64,000 nt of DNA from Gammaproteobacteria bacterium (GTDB lineage Bacteria > Pseudomonadota > Gammaproteobacteria > Pseudomonadales > Azotimanducaceae): contig JAPPAV010000137.1 in assembly GCA_026705345.1 (NCBI GenBank), positions 30,695 through 94,694 of the forward strand. The letters run 5' to 3'. Numbering within the stretch: the first letter of the stretch is position 1; every line of letters starts with the position of its first letter. The notes beneath the pieces were generated by a model that saw only the letters and a program-made list of their open reading frames with translations, was not told the origin of the DNA and searched no databases. A program made the position numbers and the translations under genes. This document shows, piece after piece, positions 36,558 through 45,874 of the stretch.

Positions 36558-38047
36558 CCGACAGCACCCTCGAGGCTGACCTCGAGGAGCTTCGCCGCCT
36601 CGACGGCGAACTCCATGGGCAGCGTCCGGAACACGTCTCGGCAGAAACCGTTGACGATCATCGCGACGGCCTTTTCCGGATCGATGCCCCGCTGCTGGCA
36701 TAGAAAGAGCTGCTCGTCGCTGACTTTCGACGTCGTCGCCTCGTGTTCGATGACGGCTGACGGGAGCTTCGACTCGATGTACGGGAACGTATGGGCGCCG
36801 CAGGCATCCCCTATCAACAGCGAGTCGCACTGCGTGTAGTTGCGGGCGCCCCGCGCCCCGGGATTCATGCGCACGCGGCCCCGGTAGCTGTTCTGGCTGT
36901 TCCCGGCGCTGATCCCCTTGGAGACGATGGTGCTCTTGGTACGCGGACCGATGTGGGTCATCTTGGTGCCGGTGTCCGCCTGCTGGCGGTTCCGGGTCAG
37001 TGCGACCGAATAGAACTCGCCCACCGAATCCGCCCCCCGCAACACGACGCTCGGGTATTTCCAGGTGATCGCCGAACCTGTTTCGACCTGGGTCCAGCTG
37101 ATCTTCGAGCGGTCCCCCAGACAGGCGCCGCGCTTGGTCACGAAGTTGTAGATCCCGCCGTTGCCCTGTTCGTCTCCCGGGTACCAGTTCTGTACCGTGG
37201 AGTACTTGATCTCGGCATCCTCGAGGGCGACCAGTTCGACCACCGCCGCGTGCAGTTGGTTGTCGTCCCGCATGGGCGCGGTGCAACCCTCGAGGTAGCT
37301 GACGTAGGCACCTTCGTCGGCGATGATCAGGGTACGTTCGAACTGGCCGGTGTTCTCCGCGTTGATGCGGAAATACGTCGACAGTTCCATGGGGCAGCGC
37401 GTGCCTTTCGGAACGTAGACGAACGAGCCGTCGCTGAACACCGCGGAGTTCAAGGCCGAGTAGAAGTTGTCGGGTTTCGGCACCACGCTGCCGAGATATC
37501 TGCGCACTAGGTCGGGGTGCTCTCGGACGGCCTCCGACATGGCGCAGAACACGACGCCTGCCTCGGCGAGGCGTTCCTTGAAGGTGGTCGCCACCGAGAC
37601 GCTGTCGAAGACGGCATCCACCGCAACTTGAGGCGCGTCTTCCCCGGCCGTATCAACGCCGGCGAGGCGGGCGCGTTCGTGCAACGGGATGCCCAGCTTC
37701 TCGTAGGTGCGAAGTAGCTCCGGGTCGACCTCGTCTAAGGATTTCGGCGCGTCGCCCTTGGGGGCCGAGAAGTACGAGATCGCCTGGAAATCGATGTCGG
37801 GGAACTGAACGTGTGCCCAACGCGGTGGAGGCATCGACAGCCAGCGCCGGAAGGCATCCAGACGCCACTCGGTCATCCACGACGGTTCTTCCTTCTTCGC
37901 GGAGATGGCGCGGACGATGCTCTCGTCGAGTCCGGGGGGGAGGGTGTCGGCCTCGATCTCGGTGACGAAACCCGCAGCGTAGTCGCGACCGGTTGCCGCG
38001 TGTTCTTCGCCGACAAGATCGGCCAGTTCGGTAGTGCGCTCGGACAT
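36554..38047 (-). CDS. sufB: SufB, Fe-S scaffold subunit
   Basis: A 497-residue SufB, the first gene of the operon. Conserved blocks include [59 protein letters not shown] (candidate sulfur-receiving Cys) and [20 protein letters not shown], ending with [18 protein letters not shown]. The ATG at 38047 begins [10 protein letters not shown]. Immediately upstream is an IscR-like operator. No regulator gene is adjacent. Confidence 0.97.
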
Positions 38048-38078
38048 CTGCCGCTCAGTCGAATGCTCGTTGGCGGTG

Positions 38079-38113
38079 ATTGTAGCGAATAACCGACTAT
38101 TTTACTCGGGTAT
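38079..38113 (-). promoter_or_regulatory. suf promoter with IscR type-1-like operator
   Basis: The 25 bases at 38089-38113 match the E. coli IscR type-1 consensus (ATASYYGACT-RWWWY-AGTCRRSTAT) at 23 of 25 positions on either strand; the matching cores read CCGACT and ACTCGG on the + strand. On the minus strand a -10-like TACAAT follows at 38079-38084, about 30 bases from the sufB ATG, so the operator overlaps the -35 region. An Rrf2-family [2Fe-2S] repressor bound here would shut off suf when clusters are plentiful. The regulator gene is not in the window. Confidence 0.65.
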
Positions 38114-38133
38114 TCTGGCGCCCCGTTTGGACG

Positions 38134-39873
38134 TCAATCGACGGGCTGTGTGACGCGACCCAGGATCGATTCCATCCGGGTGGCTAGCAGTCTGCCTTTG
38201 GACCTGAGAAGACGGCGGTAGACATAGGCGACAACGGTCAACTCAAGGAGGGAGAAGATCAGATACACGGGAATTGACGATCCGTCCCCGAGGCTCCGTT
38301 CTACGGCAAACGGTATCGCCAGCGGCGCGATGAAGACCGCGAGCAGAAGCAGGATCAGGAACGACGCGAGGAACGAAGCCGCCGTGGCATTGCGCATGCC
38401 CATGGAGGTGGACGACATCGGCCACGGCGCCCGGACCGAGAACGAGTTTCCAAGCATGCAACCAACCAGGTACAGGACGAGGAGTTGAGCGAAATTGGCC
38501 AGGACGTGGCTTGTGGGCAGCGGGTGAACCCATTGCAGTACTGCGATGATCAACGAGCCAACCACGAGGGCGTACGGCAGGAGGGCAAGGTTCTTGCCGA
38601 ATAGCAGTTCGGTTGGCCGGACGCTGGCAAGGACGACGGCCCGAAAACCGTTGCCGTCCTGACCGAATACGTTGGAGAAAAGATTGAACGCCATCATGAT
38701 CATGAGGCCCATCATGGCCAGAGCCACGAATTGCACGGCCCAGGCGCCTTGGGCGAATTCTCGGAAGATCAACAGGTAGAGCATGATCAGGAGGACGGGG
38801 CTTAAGAGGACCATTTTGCCCTGTGGTCCCCGCATCCAGAGACGCAGCGCGACCCATGCCACCGCACGGGACTGGTCGGGAACGTAGCGCATGATCGGCT
38901 CGAACATCCTCCCGAGGCCCGGCGGCATTCCAAGAGCCAGCGCATCTCGCGAGTACGCCCGCCGTCCAGCACTCCTGTCGGGTGTCGTCTTGTCATCGGC
39001 AGCGGCAGGCGTTGGCCCAGTGCGGTCGTCGAGGGCGAGTGCGCCCAGAGTCTTGCGGTAGGAACGCCGAAGGCTCAGGATGCCTATCCCGAACATCCCG
39101 GCCGTAGCCAGGCCACTGATCCAGACCCCGCCGCCGGCTGCACCCCAGGCGCCGAGTGCAAGCCAACCGGGGGGAAACAACGCGTTGGCGACGAGTACCC
39201 ACTGGCCGATTTGCTCCATTCCCCAGGAGACATCGCTATCGAGCAGAGACTGGTTCAGCAGCGCAGGCAGGTTGACGAGCGCAACGAATGCCAGGACGGC
39301 CACCGCCACCACGGTTCCACGTCGGCGCTTGTTCGCGAACAGTCGGCCAAGCCAGCTTTGAAACTGGTGGGTGACACACGTCACCAGCGCCGCTAGGCCC
39401 AGCACCAGGGGAAACAGCACGAGGTGGGCAACGCCCAGAACCGCAACGCTGGCGGCAGCCAAGCCGAACATCACCCCGAGGGAAACGACCAACGAAACGC
39501 GCAATTGCGAGCCAAGGAAATTGACGAAGAACGCGCTCGACGGGGAAACGGGCATGTGTAGCAACTTGTCGAGGGAGAGGCGCTCGCCACCCAGTTGAAG
39601 CTGTATCAGGAGTCCCGTCAGCCACAGCATCAGAAACACAGCGATGACGCCGTCCCAAACGAGCATCAATACGAGCGGCTCCACCCCCGGTAGGAGCGCG
39701 GTGCCCAAAACGAACGCCATCACCGCGGCCACCGCCGCGGAACCGATGCCGATAGCCGTAACCAGGACTGCAAGTCCGCCGAGCACCGGACTCTGGCGCT
39801 CCCAGCGACGCCGGGAGAGTTTCCAGGCAAGCCGCAGGATGGGCCGGATGATCGCGGTGTCGAAACGGGTCAC
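38134..39873 (-). CDS. ABC-2-type exporter permease
   Basis: A 579-residue polytopic protein with about a dozen helices. Examples are IGSAAVAAVMAFVLGTAL, LVLMLVWDGVIAVFLML, SLVVSLGVMFGLAAASV, MVLLSPVLLIMLYLLIF, MMGLMIMMAFNLFSNVFG and ILLLLAVFIAPLAIPFAV. It has no ATPase motif. It lies 27 bases after the ABC ATPase gene on the same strand, so the two form a transporter. The segment with NVFGQDGNGFRAVVLA is typical of ABC-2 permeases in which each subunit repeats a six-helix unit. Substrate unknown. Confidence 0.8.
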   Translation of the reverse strand: MTRFDTAIIRPILRLAWKLSRRRWERQSPVLGGLAVLVTAIGIGSAAVAAVMAFVLGTALLPGVEPLVLMLVWDGVIAVFLMLWLTGLLIQLQLGGERLSLDKLLHMPVSPSSAFFVNFLGSQLRVSLVVSLGVMFGLAAASVAVLGVAHLVLFPLVLGLAALVTCVTHQFQSWLGRLFANKRRRGTVVAVAVLAFVALVNLPALLNQSLLDSDVSWGMEQIGQWVLVANALFPPGWLALGAWGAAGGGVWISGLATAGMFGIGILSLRRSYRKTLGALALDDRTGPTPAAADDKTTPDRSAGRRAYSRDALALGMPPGLGRMFEPIMRYVPDQSRAVAWVALRLWMRGPQGKMVLLSPVLLIMLYLLIFREFAQGAWAVQFVALAMMGLMIMMAFNLFSNVFGQDGNGFRAVVLASVRPTELLFGKNLALLPYALVVGSLIIAVLQWVHPLPTSHVLANFAQLLVLYLVGCMLGNSFSVRAPWPMSSTSMGMRNATAASFLASFLILLLLAVFIAPLAIPFAVERSLGDGSSIPVYLIFSLLELTVVAYVYRRLLRSKGRLLATRMESILGRVTQPVD

Positions 39874-39900
39874 GGTGGGTTCGAAAGCCGGTGTGCGCGG

Positions 39901-40701
39901 TCAGCCGGATTGGGGGTCATCGCCCTCGTCCAGCCAGCTCAGATTGGCGCGTACGTCCTCCGTCGAGCCCACCTTGGCGAGGAAGGTTTCTTCCAGCGTG
40001 CTTGCCTGTTGTATTTCCGAGAGTGTCGCTTGGGCGACGAGCCGCCCCCGGTCGATAATTCCCACGTGGGTACAAAGTCGTTCCACGATTTCCAGCACGT
40101 GGGATGTAATGAAGATGGTGGCACCCTGATCCGCCACGCGCCTGAGCAGGTCGCGGATGACTCTCGAAGTCACCGCATCGACGCCTTCGAAGGGTTCGTC
40201 GAGAAACAACAGCACGGGATTCGCGATCAACGCCGCAGCCAGGGCGAGCTTCTTCTTCATGCCATGGGAATAGTCGATGACTAGGCGTTTCTCCTCGCCC
40301 GGATCGCTGCCTAGTTCGAGTAGGGCGAATAGCTCGTCGATCCGCTGCTGCACGACGTCGCGGTCGACGCGATACATTCGACCAACGAACGTCAGGTTCT
40401 CGCGACCCGTCAGCAGGTCGTACAACGCAAGGTCTTCCGGCACGACACCGACCCGTCGCTTGACCTCGACCGCCTGATCCGGGTCCAAGGGGTCCCGGCC
40501 GAGCATCCGGATCGAGCCGGAAGAGGGTGCCAAGAGGCCGGTGAGCATCTTGATGGTGGTAGACTTGCCCGCGCCGTTGCGGCCGAGGAACCCGTACAGG
40601 GTTCCCCGTTCAACGCGAAGATCGAGGTTGTCCACCGCACGCAGGTCGTCGAACTGGCGACACAACTGAAACGTCTCGACGGCGGTGTCGTCGGTTGTCA
40701 T
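39901..40701 (-). CDS. ABC-2-type exporter ATP-binding protein
   Basis: A 266-residue ATPase: Walker A GRNGAGKST, Q-loop region VVPEDLALYDLLTG, and signature DYSHGMKKKLALAAAL. The signature is SHGM(K)KK in place of LSGGQ, as is common in ABC-2 exporters. Walker B is LLFLDEPFEGVD and the switch His is in ITSHVLE. It is first in a two-gene unit with the permease and is divergent from the CPBP protease gene. It exports an unknown substrate. Confidence 0.93.
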   Translation of the reverse strand: MTTDDTAVETFQLCRQFDDLRAVDNLDLRVERGTLYGFLGRNGAGKSTTIKMLTGLLAPSSGSIRMLGRDPLDPDQAVEVKRRVGVVPEDLALYDLLTGRENLTFVGRMYRVDRDVVQQRIDELFALLELGSDPGEEKRLVIDYSHGMKKKLALAAALIANPVLLFLDEPFEGVDAVTSRVIRDLLRRVADQGATIFITSHVLEIVERLCTHVGIIDRGRLVAQATLSEIQQASTLEETFLAKVGSTEDVRANLSWLDEGDDPQSG

Positions 40702-40755
40702 CGCCCAATTGTACGTTTTGCAAAGGCGTGGCGGAAAGGTCCGGGAGGATTACGA

Positions 40756-41514
40756 ATGTCGAACGACGCAGTACCCGTGGAGGAACATGCCGAGGCTTCG
40801 CCGGCGGCGGAATCATCGGACTGGGCGCCGTGGGGTTTCTGGGCGACGTTGGGGTTGGGGGCTCTCGTCCTAATAGCCTCCGTTCTGCTGCAGACCGTGA
40901 CGGTCATCGCCATGGGAGAGAACCCCGGGGACATCGAGAGTCTCCAGACGGACGCCGGATTTCTCTCAACGGCGATGCTCGTCTCGAACATCGGCTGCAC
41001 GTTGCTCATCCTGTTGCTCGTGGTCCGGCGCAAAGGAGCGACAATAAGTGGCTACCTCGCGCTTCGATGGCCCGGTTGGCGAGGGTTGCTGACCTGGGTT
41101 CTTGTGGCCGCGGTGGTCGTCGCTTTACTGGACGTCATCACGCACCTGCTCGGTCGCGAAACCGTCCCCGAGTGGTGGATGGATGTCTACGCCACGGTGA
41201 AGGTACCGCTGTTCATAGGCCTTGCGACCGTGGTTGCGGCCCCGCTGTTCGAGGAAACCCTGTTTCGCGGGTTCTTGTTCTCGGGTCTGTCCCGTTCGAA
41301 GCTTGGCGTTGCGGGGACGATCATCGTCACCGCCGCGTTGTGGGCGGTGATCCACGGTCAGTACGACGCGTACCAAATTGCCCAGGTCTTCGTCCTCGGC
41401 CTGCTCCTCGGCGTCGCGAGGCATCGGACCAACTCGCTGATCGTGCCGTTTCTCATCCACGCCGCGAACAACCTTGTCGCCAACATCCAGGTCGCCCTTG
41501 TGATCCAAGGTTAG
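40756..41514 (+). CDS. CPBP-family intramembrane glutamic endopeptidase
   Basis: A 252-residue protein with about eight helices. It carries the CPBP/Abi (Rce1-like) motifs in order: APLFEETLFRGFLFSGL (paired Glu and Arg), LWAVIHGQYD (first His) and VPFLIHAANNL (second His and Asn). The N-terminal 25 residues are acidic and cytoplasmic. Members process prenylated proteins in eukaryotes, and bacteriocins or unknown membrane substrates in bacteria. It is divergent from the ABC exporter, so a functional link is possible but unproven. Confidence 0.88.
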   Translation: MSNDAVPVEEHAEASPAAESSDWAPWGFWATLGLGALVLIASVLLQTVTVIAMGENPGDIESLQTDAGFLSTAMLVSNIGCTLLILLLVVRRKGATISGYLALRWPGWRGLLTWVLVAAVVVALLDVITHLLGRETVPEWWMDVYATVKVPLFIGLATVVAAPLFEETLFRGFLFSGLSRSKLGVAGTIIVTAALWAVIHGQYDAYQIAQVFVLGLLLGVARHRTNSLIVPFLIHAANNLVANIQVALVIQG

Positions 41515-41615
41515 GTGCGCCCTGGGTCCGTGGCGGCGCAACGGCGGCGACATCCCCTTTCTAACGCTGTCATGACGTGATTAAGATGCGCTCCCCGTGG
41601 TCTCGGGAAGTCTGA

Positions 41616-42251
41616 ATGCCCGAACTCGAACGCATCCCGGAGGAACATATCTACCGGGCATACGGCATCTATCTGCTTACGTCGCAGCACCGGCTGATCC
41701 GGCGCCTCAAGCGTGCCTACGAGCCCTCGATCCACGGCAACAAGGCTTGGCGGGCGAGCTTTCTGTTGATGGACTACCTGCTCCACAACCCGCCCCGGCG
41801 GGGCGTACGCGTCATGGAACTCGGCTGCGGCTGGGGCCCGAGCGGCGTCTTCTGTGCCCGGCGGTTCAAGGCTCGGGTTACCGGCGTGGATCTCGACAGC
41901 AATGTGTTTCCCTTCCTTGAGGTCATCGCCGCGCTGAACGACGTCAAGGTCGCGCCGATGGAGGGCAACTTCAACAATCTGACGACCGAGTGTCTCGGCA
42001 AGGCACAACTGGTCATCGGCTCGGACATCTGCTTCTGGGACAGCATGGTGAAGCCGCTGTTCGGCGTGGTGCGCCGTGCCTTGGAAGGCGGCGTGAAGCG
42101 CTTCGCCATTTCCGACCCTGGACGTCCGACGTTCTACGAGCTGGCCGACCTGTGTGCGAAAGAATCCTGGCAGGTCACCCTGAAGGAGTGGTACGCGGTC
42201 GAGCCGTCGCGGACGACGGGGGAGATTCTCGAGGTGCGACCCCCGAAGTGA
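41616..42251 (+). CDS. SAM-dependent methyltransferase-like protein
   Basis: A 211-residue Rossmann-fold protein: motif I is VMELGCGWGPSGVF, followed by ARVTGVDLDSNVFPFLE (acidic residue binding the ribose) and QLVIGSDICFWDSM as the later strand. It resembles the lysine-methyltransferase-like (Methyltransf_16) group in the VIGSDIxF segment. Substrate unknown. It ends 11 bases from the convergent lipoprotein gene. Confidence 0.75.
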   Translation: MPELERIPEEHIYRAYGIYLLTSQHRLIRRLKRAYEPSIHGNKAWRASFLLMDYLLHNPPRRGVRVMELGCGWGPSGVFCARRFKARVTGVDLDSNVFPFLEVIAALNDVKVAPMEGNFNNLTTECLGKAQLVIGSDICFWDSMVKPLFGVVRRALEGGVKRFAISDPGRPTFYELADLCAKESWQVTLKEWYAVEPSRTTGEILEVRPPK

Positions 42252-42262
42252 CCCCGTGCGGG

Positions 42263-42979
42263 TTAGCCCTCGGGGGCTCTCAGCGAAGGCAGATCCGGAT
42301 GGATGAACGTCTTGATCTGATCCGACATGTTGGCGCATGCCTTTTCGCGGACGCGGGCGATGACGGGGATCGGTACCACGACGGCGGGCACGAAGCTGGT
42401 ACCGGCCGCCTCGGAGCTCAACGTACCCACGGTCATGCCCCGTTCGACATCCCACACAGCGGCCTCGTAGTTGGATCCGCTCTCCCAGGATAGGAAGCCG
42501 AAGCAGGCCGGTATGCCGCCGGAGAAGAACGTGCAGTTGAGGCTCCCGCTTTCGTCGGTGCGTTCCGTGGTCCCTTCGATCCAGACCAGGTAGCGAACGC
42601 CGATGTCGTCGATTCGCCTCGCGATGAGCGGACGGTTGATGACCGTTGCGAGATCCTCCATGTTGAGTGGGGCGGTACGAGGTTCGAACCAAGGAAACGT
42701 GGCATCCACGAACTCACGTTCGCTTAAGATCGGCAAAGCGCCAGCGCCGCTGTTGACGGAGTCGCTGACGCAGGTCACGAAGTCGTCTTCCGTCTCTCCC
42801 TGGGTCTTGTGTTTACGGGACAGGATGACGATGGACTCGCCGGTTCCGATCTGCGTATCCGCCTGCCGCACCTCCTGGACGGTTGTTTGGACGCAGCCCG
42901 TTGACGCCAGTCCCGCCCCAAGGCCAACCACGAAGACGAGTCCAAGGTTTCGCTTCAGGGTGTACTGTGGGAACTTCAT
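42263..42979 (-). CDS. Lipoprotein, last gene of the envelope cluster
   Basis: A 238-residue lipoprotein: signal peptide with GLVFVVGLGAGLASTGC, Cys acylated. The mature protein starts VQTTVQEVRQADTQIGTGE and contains YLVWIEGTTERTDESGSLNC; two or three Cys could form disulfides. AGGAAGGAG lies upstream of the ATG at 42979; a longer in-frame start has no signal character. It follows the preceding lipoprotein gene by 14 bases. I do not recognise the family; it looks like a stress-induced lipoprotein that senses or binds something at the outer membrane. Confidence 0.6.
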   Translation of the reverse strand: MKFPQYTLKRNLGLVFVVGLGAGLASTGCVQTTVQEVRQADTQIGTGESIVILSRKHKTQGETEDDFVTCVSDSVNSGAGALPILSEREFVDATFPWFEPRTAPLNMEDLATVINRPLIARRIDDIGVRYLVWIEGTTERTDESGSLNCTFFSGGIPACFGFLSWESGSNYEAAVWDVERGMTVGTLSSEAAGTSFVPAVVVPIPVIARVREKACANMSDQIKTFIHPDLPSLRAPEG

Positions 42980-42993
42980 AGCGCCGCTCCTTC

Positions 42994-43782
42994 CTAAGGC
43001 TCGACACCGATGGCGCTGAGCCATTTCTGAACTTCCACTTGGTCCCTGAACCGGAACGATAGCTCGGCGGCCGCGTCCCGCAGGGCCCAGGTGGTTGCTT
43101 CGTGGAGTGCCGGGGTCTGCTGGCCCAGCTGCCCGAAATTGCGTTCGTTGGCCTTTCCATAGCCGATAAGGGGAAACTCGCCGAAGTTGTTTCCGCCGCC
43201 ATCCAACAGGGCGAGCTTGTAGCTGATCCAGACCTCGTAGAAGTCGCCGCCGGTCTGGTCTGGAATCGCGAACTGCACTTCCACGATGGAGGGAGCGATG
43301 ATGCCGTCCACAACCGGGGACGAGCCATCGGTTCCAACGAAGCGGATCGGGGCCGGGGCGTCCGCATCGGTGGTCGCGCCCTCGTCGCTCTGTTCCTGGT
43401 CCGCTGGCTCCACGGGAACGAGATCCTCGAACATGGCATTGAACACGCGAGCGAAGACGGGCCCCTGGGAGGCGCCGATGTCAATGCGGTATGCGCCGTA
43501 GTCTTCCAGTTCCTCCTCGTGGACGTAGTTGAGGAGGGAATCGTCGAAATAGACTCCCATGGAGGCCCGAATGGGGTCGACCAGGGGACTCGGGACGGTG
43601 GCGTCGACGGTAATGGAGGCTCCGCCTTGGCAGCCACCGAGCATCGTCGCGAACGCCAGGGCCAGCGTTCCACGGAGAGGCCCCAGAGCCCGGGGCCCGT
43701 TGCGTAACGACGCCCCGGCGGCAACGATGCGCCCTCGCGCCCGATGTGCGCCGACTCCGAACCAGCCGCACCGACCTCGCAT
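42994..43782 (-). CDS. Lipoprotein of the envelope cluster
   Basis: A 262-residue product with an N-terminal basic stretch, then LALAFATMLGGC, a lipobox. The start at the ATG at 43782 gives an unusually long n-region, so the true start may lie downstream. The mature protein carries VDATVPSPLVDPIRASMGVY and YRIDIGASQGPVFARVF, followed by an acidic Asp/Glu/Ala linker and VEVQFAIPDQTGGDFYEVWI. Unknown family. It sits 29 bases after the second VWA gene. Two adjacent lipoproteins next to a TolQ-like system recall the Pal position in Tol-Pal, but there is no OmpA-like domain. Confidence 0.6.
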   Translation of the reverse strand: MRGRCGWFGVGAHRARGRIVAAGASLRNGPRALGPLRGTLALAFATMLGGCQGGASITVDATVPSPLVDPIRASMGVYFDDSLLNYVHEEELEDYGAYRIDIGASQGPVFARVFNAMFEDLVPVEPADQEQSDEGATTDADAPAPIRFVGTDGSSPVVDGIIAPSIVEVQFAIPDQTGGDFYEVWISYKLALLDGGGNNFGEFPLIGYGKANERNFGQLGQQTPALHEATTWALRDAAAELSFRFRDQVEVQKWLSAIGVEP

Positions 43783-43811
43783 GTGTCGCTCCGTAGTGCT
43801 AAGTGGTGAGA

Positions 43812-44789
43812 CTACTCGAAAGTCGACAGGCCGACAAAGGTTCCGTCGTTCCGGAAGGTCAGTTCCCGCATCAGGGCCGCAAATCGGTTTCCCGAGGCGG
43901 CCCCCACGCGCACGGGGAATCCGACTGCGTGGATCCGTACCCGTCGGGTGCCGTCTTCGGCGATGCGGTTTACCTGGTCGACGGTATCCACCACCCGTTC
44001 GATGGACTTCTTGGAGAAATCGTCGCCGAAGACGTAGATGCTGATTTTCCGGTCGCTGGCGTAGTAGGTGTTGATGGCCGCCTGGATTCCCTCCACGGGG
44101 CTCGAGTTCGAGTTCGGCGACCACCCCCCGAGCTTGCGCAACATGTCGCGGCGGCGTTCGGGGGTGTCCTCGATCCAGCGGCCGGCATACGCCGGATACA
44201 TGTAGTCGCCCATGTCGTTCATGATCTGGATGCCCTTGACGCGCGGATAGATGTCGAGCGCCTCGGCGACCTTCTTCTGTACCGCGCTCCACGCCCACTG
44301 TTGCATGCTGCCAGAGGTATCGATGACGAAGATGATGTATTCGCTGTCCACGGTGACGCCGCCGATCGTGTTGGTGGCGCGCACGAAGTCGAGCCCGAGG
44401 AGACGTTCCATTTCGGCGGTGAGGGACTGTTTGGCCTTGACCAAACGCTCCCTCGTCGCCCGCTGGAACTCCGCGTCCTCGGCCGTGGCCCGATACCGCC
44501 CGAGGATGTCGTTGATGTCGCGTTCGACCCTGGCGAGTTCGGCCAGTTCACGGGTCAACTGGCGTTCCTCGTCGGTCAGTTGGCGCCTTAGGATTCGGGT
44601 ATCGCCGAGGATTTCGTTCAACTCCTCGCGTTTCTGCACCAGTCCTTCCCGAGTGACCATGGGGTCCTCGATGAGGATGGGTTCGACGGTCTTGACGATC
44701 ATCAGCAATAGGATGATCGCGCCGAAACCGCAGCAGATGACGTCCAGGAAAGACAATCCGATTTCCTCGAGACCACGCCGGCGGATCAT
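43812..44789 (-). CDS. Membrane-anchored von Willebrand factor A protein 2, TolR/ExbD-like helix
   Basis: A 325-residue protein. Residues 8-35 form a single helix, EIGLSFLDVICCGFGAIILL continuing LMIVK, with an Asp near its cytoplasmic end in the LDV pattern of TolR and ExbD. A coiled coil (about 45-130, with EILGDTRILRRQLTDEERQL) follows, then a VWA domain with the MIDAS motif DTSGS in FVIDTSGSMQQWAW. Later VWA strands include IYVFGDDFS. Most of the protein is periplasmic. The ATG overlaps the stop of VWA protein 1 (ATGA), so the two are made together. Confidence 0.75.
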   Translation of the reverse strand: MIRRRGLEEIGLSFLDVICCGFGAIILLLMIVKTVEPILIEDPMVTREGLVQKREELNEILGDTRILRRQLTDEERQLTRELAELARVERDINDILGRYRATAEDAEFQRATRERLVKAKQSLTAEMERLLGLDFVRATNTIGGVTVDSEYIIFVIDTSGSMQQWAWSAVQKKVAEALDIYPRVKGIQIMNDMGDYMYPAYAGRWIEDTPERRRDMLRKLGGWSPNSNSSPVEGIQAAINTYYASDRKISIYVFGDDFSKKSIERVVDTVDQVNRIAEDGTRRVRIHAVGFPVRVGAASGNRFAALMRELTFRNDGTFVGLSTFE

Positions 44790-45874
44790 GGCCAGTCCCT
44801 CGACGGCGACAGGTACGTGCCGCCGGTGCCTTGGGCAAGGAGCCAATAGAACGCCGCCGCTTCCCAGTCCCCTTCCATGGGGAACATGATGACGTTGACG
44901 GGGACGCCGGCGGGCCACAGCTTGGCAGCGTCGGTGAAGAACCGGACTCGTTGCCGACCGTCGACGGTGGAGGAACGCGGCTTTCGGTTGGATCGGGTCG
45001 GCAGGCTGTCCGTTATCAGGAAGACGTTGTCCGGCAGGGGACGCATCCCGCCGAGGGCATCGAACAACCCCTCAAGATTGGTCCCGCCGGCGGGTACCGT
45101 GTTGTCGAGGGTGCCGAGGGCGTTGTCCAGGGTGCGCACATCCGAAACCGGGATCCAACCTGTCTCCGGCAGGATGAATCTCGCCTCGTCGCCGTAGAGT
45201 AGGATTTGGAAGTTGCTGTCCAAGGGAATCTGGGCCGCCAACCACGTCACGGTCTTGCGCGCCCGCTCCCACTTGGGCGCGTTCAGTTGCCGCTCCCGGG
45301 GCATGTTACGGCGCCGAATCACCTGAACAATGGTTTCGTCCAACATGCTGGCGGAGGCATCCAGCGCAATCAGGACGTGCCTACCGCCAACGTAGAGCCC
45401 GGTCAGGTACTGGCGGTCGCCCTCGCCCTTGATCTCGATTAGCCTGGTCCCGCCGAGCCGTTGCTCCTCCTCTTGAAGACGCTTCACGTCCTGTTCGCGG
45501 TCCTCGACGTCGGACGTCAGGTTCTCGACGCTTTCCCGTTCCGCAGCCGTCTTCTCATCGAGTTCGTCGAGTTCCTCGCGGTGCCGGTCGCGGTCGGCGA
45601 TCTTCGCGACCAGTTCCTGGTTGGCGTCGGCTACACGCTTTCTGGCGTCCTGCACGAGTTCCTGGAGATCCACCAGGTTCTTCTTGCCGGCCAGGATCTG
45701 GTAGTCGAGGAGGCGAGACTCCGACAGCAGGTCCCTGTCCACGTCCTTGGCTTCGTCGTCGATGCGGTGGTTGATAATCAGGAAAACCAAGACGACGGCG
45801 CCGAACCCGCAGGACATCACGTCGAGGAAGGCCAGCGAGAAAACGTTGAACCGCCTGCCGGTTTGCCTAGCCAT
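44786..45874 (-). CDS. Membrane-anchored von Willebrand factor A protein 1, TolR/ExbD-like helix
   Basis: A 362-residue protein with the same plan as its neighbour. The N-terminal helix FSLAFLDVMSCGFGAVVLVF has Asp in the FLDVM pattern; compare FIDVM in ExbD. A long coiled coil (about 50-150: RHREELDELDEKTAAERESV) precedes a VWA domain with MIDAS DASAS in VLIALDASASMLDE, AGGTNLEGLFDALGG as the Thr site and FLITDSLPT as the third. The CGFGA glycine stretch in the helix is shared by both VWA proteins. The start overlaps the end of the Hsp70-like gene by 8 bases. Confidence 0.75.
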   Translation of the reverse strand: MARQTGRRFNVFSLAFLDVMSCGFGAVVLVFLIINHRIDDEAKDVDRDLLSESRLLDYQILAGKKNLVDLQELVQDARKRVADANQELVAKIADRDRHREELDELDEKTAAERESVENLTSDVEDREQDVKRLQEEEQRLGGTRLIEIKGEGDRQYLTGLYVGGRHVLIALDASASMLDETIVQVIRRRNMPRERQLNAPKWERARKTVTWLAAQIPLDSNFQILLYGDEARFILPETGWIPVSDVRTLDNALGTLDNTVPAGGTNLEGLFDALGGMRPLPDNVFLITDSLPTRSNRKPRSSTVDGRQRVRFFTDAAKLWPAGVPVNVIMFPMEGDWEAAAFYWLLAQGTGGTYLSPSRDWP

